From positions 1-14,960 of the forward strand of contig CABQKL010000048.1 in NCBI GenBank assembly GCA_902464645.1: DNA of 14,960 bases, in the 5' to 3' direction. Below, piece by piece: positions 12,064 through 14,960 of this stretch. Every line of letters starts with the position of its first letter. The first letter of the stretch is position 1. The notes beneath the pieces were generated by a model. It made no database searches, was not told the DNA's origin, and saw only the letters and a list, made by a program, of their open reading frames with translations. A program made the translations under genes and the position numbers. This DNA is from an uncultured Collinsella sp. (GTDB taxonomy: Bacteria > Actinomycetota > Coriobacteriia > Coriobacteriales > Coriobacteriaceae).

Positions 12064-14960
12064 GACGACGCATCGCTGGGCGGTCGCTCAGCAAAATCCC
12101 GAGCTCGAAAAGGAGCTTTCGGCTGGCCTGGGCATACCCGGGCTGGTGGCGCGCATTATGGTTGCGCACGGCATTACATCCGTCGAGGAAGGCCAGCTGT
12201 TTTTGACGCCTTCGCTCGATCGCGACTGGGCGGACCCGCTTGTTATTCCGGGCATGGCGGTCGTCGCCGACCGCGTTGAGCGTGCTATTCGCAACCACGA
12301 GCACATTGCGGTCTTCGGCGATTTTGACGTTGACGGTATTACGTCGACCTGCCTGTTGACCGAGGCGCTGCGAACGTTTGGCGCCAATGTCACACCATTC
12401 ATCCCGCATCGCTTTGACGAGGGCTACGGTCTTTCGCGCGCGGCGCTCGACCGCGTTAACGAGCTCGCTCGTCCCCAGCTGATCGTGACCGTCGATAACG
12501 GCATTGCCGCCAAAGAAGAGGTTTCCTATCTGGAGAGCCTGGGGATCGATTTGGTGGTCACGGACCATCACGAGCCCTCCGATCAGGTGCCGCAGGGCGT
12601 GCCCCTAACCGACCCTAAACTCGAGGATGAGGGGCCCTCGCGTGAACTTGCCGGTGCCGGTGTGGCGCTCAAGCTGGTGCAGGTTTTGGGTGAGCGTTTG
12701 GACAAGCCGTCGTATTGGCGTTCGCTGATTGAGGTTGCGGCGCTGGGCACCGTGTCCGACATGATGCCGTTGACGCCCGAGAACCGCGCGCTGGTCGCTG
12801 AGGGCATCCAACAGATGCGCGTGACGGCTCGTCCCGGCTACATTGCGCTTGCAGCGCTCGCCAAGGCCGACCTTTCTACCATTACGGCGGACGGTCTATC
12901 GTTCTCGCTCATTCCCCGCTTAAACGCCGCCGGCCGCATGGCCGATCCCAAGCTGGCGCTCGACTTGCTGCTTGCCCGCGATCCTATCGAGGCAAGCGCG
13001 CTGGCGGCCGAGCTCGAGGAGATCAACCGACAGCGTCGCGAGATCGAGGCGGAGCTCACGCGCGATGCCATGGCAAAGGTCGAGGAGACTTATGACGGCG
13101 GGCGCGCAATCGTCGTGGGCGGCGAAGGTTGGCACGAGGGCGTTAAGGGCATCGTGGCGAGCCGCCTTACCAACCGATATCACGTGCCGGCGCTGCTTTT
13201 CTCTATCGAGGACGGTATAGCACGTGGCTCGGGTCGCTCGGTGGGCAAGGTCAACCTGTTCGAAGCCGTCGAGCGCTGTTCCGACCTGCTGATTCGCCGC
13301 GGCGGACATGCGGGTGCAGTGGGCGTGACCATCGAGGCGTCTAAGCTCGATGAGTTTCGTCGTCGCCTTTCCGCCGTGTTGTCCGAGCTTCCCGCCGAGG
13401 ACTTTGAGGACACCGACGAGGTTGCCGCCACGGTCGACCTTTCCGAATTGAATATCGAGACCATCGAGCAGATTTCCCGCCTTGAGCCGTTTGGCCAGGG
13501 TAATAAGGTGCCGCTGCTGGCTGCCGAGGGCGTGACGATGTGTGATCGCGCCGTGGTGGGTAAGACCGGCGAGCATATGCGCTTCGTGGCGACGGATGGA
13601 GCCGCGAGCGTGCCGGCAATCATGTTCCGTGTACCGCAGATCGACAGGCTTATCAATTGCGACAGCGCCGTCGACTTGGTGTTCGAGGCCGTTGCCGAGC
13701 ATTGGCAGGGACGTGTGAAGCCCAAGCTCATGATCAAAGATGTCTTGGTGCGCGATACCACGGCACCCAATATCGACGATCCGGCATGTGAGCTTCGCCG
13801 CGGCGTGCAACCGGCGGATTCTGGCCTGCGCCTGGAGTCGCGTAAACGCGAGACGCTCGCCCAGCTTTCTTATACCGAGCTCACGCGCTCGCTTATCCAT
13901 AGCTTTATCGGCTCGAATCAGCCACATCGCGCGCAGGTCGAGGCACTCGATGCTCTGGCCGATCACCAAAGTGTTCTGGCCGTCATGGGGACGGGGCGTG
14001 GCAAGTCACTCATCTTCCATGTGCACGCCGCGCGCGAGGCGGTCCTTCGTGGGCGTGCGAGCATCTTTGTCTATCCGCTGCGTGCGCTCGTTGCCGACCA
14101 GGCCTATCACCTCTCATCGACGATGGCTGCGCTCGGCATTGGCGTGGGCGTGTTGACCGGCGAGACCGTGGAAGCAGCGCGCGATGACGTGTTTGCCGGC
14201 CTGGCTTCGGGCCGCACCGGCATCGTACTCACGACGCCTGAGTTCCTGTCTATTCACCGCGATCGCTTTGCGCGTTCGGGGCGCATCGGCTTTGTCGTTA
14301 TCGATGAGGCGCACCATGCCGGTCTTGCCAAGGGCGGCGACCGCAGCGCATACCTCGACATGCCCGATATCCTCAAGGCCCTGGGCGATCCGGTCGTTAT
14401 GGCGGCGACGGCCACCGCGACGGCTCCGGTCGTTGCGGAGCTTGCCCGCGTGTTGCCGATTACCCGTACGGTGGTCGACGAGACCGTGCGCGAGAACTTG
14501 CAGCTCGAGGACGACCGCGATCTTGCGAGCCGCGAAAACCGCCTGGTGTCCATCGTCGCGACGGGGGAGAAGACCGTCATCTACGTCAACTCGCGTGATC
14601 AGTCCGTGGCGCTTGCCAAGACGCTACGCAAACGCGTTCCCGACTACGCGTCACATATCGCCTTTTACAACGCGGGCCTTACGCGCACCGACCGCCATCG
14701 CGTAGAGGAGGCGTTTCGAGACGGCAGCCTTAGCTGCATCGTCTCGACATCTGCCTTTGGCGAGGGCGTCAACCTTCCCGATATTCGCCATGTTGTGCTC
14801 TATCACATGCCGTTTGGCGCGATTGAGTTTAACCAGATGAGTGGCCGCGCCGGTCGCGATGGACAGCCCGCCGTGATTCACCTGCTCTATTCGTCGCGCG
14901 ACGCCCGCATTAACGAGCGCCTACTCGACTGCTATGCGCCCGAGCGCGACGAGCTCGTCA
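12050..14960 (+). CDS. recJ: RecJ exonuclease fused to a RecQ-like helicase, 3' end outside window
   Basis: The frame is open for 970 codons and runs off the window. Residues 1 to about 565 are a complete RecJ, the 5'-3' single-strand DNA exonuclease. DHH-domain metal ligands are in DFDVDG (91-96), VDNG (148-151) and DHH (172-174). The DHHA1 motif GGHAG is at 418-422. The RecJ-type OB region follows, with LEPFGQGN and AEHWQGRVKPKLMIKDV. After a linker of about 40 residues, a second half from about 611 has all main SF2 helicase motifs. These are a RecQ-like Q motif (QPHRAQVEALDAL), Walker A MGTGRGKS (646-653), PLRALVADQ, TTPE, DEAH (752-755), ATATAT (786-791), VIYVNSR, STSAFGEGVNLPD (899-911) and QMSGRAGRDG (929-938). 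These resemble RecQ most; no RQC or HRDC domain is visible before the edge. ATG 12050 has GGGGGTGGG 6 nt upstream. The likely role is coupled unwinding and resection in repair. Confidence 0.92.
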   Translation, partial: MSSLKTTHRWAVAQQNPELEKELSAGLGIPGLVARIMVAHGITSVEEGQLFLTPSLDRDWADPLVIPGMAVVADRVERAIRNHEHIAVFGDFDVDGITSTCLLTEALRTFGANVTPFIPHRFDEGYGLSRAALDRVNELARPQLIVTVDNGIAAKEEVSYLESLGIDLVVTDHHEPSDQVPQGVPLTDPKLEDEGPSRELAGAGVALKLVQVLGERLDKPSYWRSLIEVAALGTVSDMMPLTPENRALVAEGIQQMRVTARPGYIALAALAKADLSTITADGLSFSLIPRLNAAGRMADPKLALDLLLARDPIEASALAAELEEINRQRREIEAELTRDAMAKVEETYDGGRAIVVGGEGWHEGVKGIVASRLTNRYHVPALLFSIEDGIARGSGRSVGKVNLFEAVERCSDLLIRRGGHAGAVGVTIEASKLDEFRRRLSAVLSELPAEDFEDTDEVAATVDLSELNIETIEQISRLEPFGQGNKVPLLAAEGVTMCDRAVVGKTGEHMRFVATDGAASVPAIMFRVPQIDRLINCDSAVDLVFEAVAEHWQGRVKPKLMIKDVLVRDTTAPNIDDPACELRRGVQPADSGLRLESRKRETLAQLSYTELTRSLIHSFIGSNQPHRAQVEALDALADHQSVLAVMGTGRGKSLIFHVHAAREAVLRGRASIFVYPLRALVADQAYHLSSTMAALGIGVGVLTGETVEAARDDVFAGLASGRTGIVLTTPEFLSIHRDRFARSGRIGFVVIDEAHHAGLAKGGDRSAYLDMPDILKALGDPVVMAATATATAPVVAELARVLPITRTVVDETVRENLQLEDDRDLASRENRLVSIVATGEKTVIYVNSRDQSVALAKTLRKRVPDYASHIAFYNAGLTRTDRHRVEEAFRDGSLSCIVSTSAFGEGVNLPDIRHVVLYHMPFGAIEFNQMSGRAGRDGQPAVIHLLYSSRDARINERLLDCYAPERDELV

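Noticed and set aside
12920..13969. A 349-codon open frame on the - strand inside the recJ-like gene
   Set aside because: It is antisense to the DHHA1/OB region, which is full of recognised motifs. Composition is typical of a GC-rich shadow frame.

Overview
The window is high-GC bacterial DNA with strong GC bias at third codon positions and clear Shine-Dalgarno sequences. It has a monoderm-style lipoprotein binding protein, a Firmicutes-like CutC and a RecJ carrying an extra helicase half. I read this as an actinobacterial Coriobacteriia genome, probably Collinsella or a close relative. That assignment comes from memory of gene content and style, not from a search.

Layout. (1) Bases 1-551 hold the 3' end of a cation:proton antiporter (+). 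(2) Bases 552-896 are non-coding: a tandem array of imperfect hairpins with a period of about 62 bp, then a bidirectional terminator. (3) Bases 897-1646 (-) encode a short-chain dehydrogenase, and 1867-3210 (-) encode homoserine dehydrogenase (hom) with its own terminator. (4) Bases 3395-3748 carry a decayed livK copy. (5) Bases 4020-8881 are a complete branched-chain/hydrophobic amino acid ABC importer operon, livK-livH-livM-livG-livF. The livK leader is structured, and two strong hairpins lie between livK and livH. (6) Bases 8882-9267 are gene-free but full of palindromes: a hairpin, a terminator nested inside a larger inverted repeat, then two long hairpins resembling REP/MITE elements. (7) Bases 9268-10746 are a tight two-gene operon of cutC and a GalT-like (DUF4931-type) HIT-superfamily protein. 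(8) Bases 10777-11775 (-) encode a bile acid:sodium symporter (BASS) family transporter. (9) From 12050 to the window edge (+) runs one very long frame in which a complete RecJ DHH exonuclease is joined to a RecQ-like SF2 helicase. It sits behind a perfect -10 box, a 21-codon leader ORF that overlaps its start, and a hairpin covering its ribosome-binding site.

How the genes work together. The five Liv proteins form one importer: lipoprotein receptor, two permeases and two ATPases. Homoserine dehydrogenase next door is a branch point towards threonine, methionine and isoleucine, so the left half leans towards amino acid supply. CutC and the GalT-like protein are probably co-translated and may share a function. 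The RecJ-RecQ-like fusion would place in one polypeptide two activities that are separate enzymes in the RecF-pathway model of DNA end resection.

The most notable items are the RecJ-helicase fusion and its unusual translation-initiation region, the clusters of intergenic hairpins, and the livK remnant, which preserves a clean in-frame deletion at a short direct repeat. I saw no CRISPR array, tRNA, rRNA or transposase gene.
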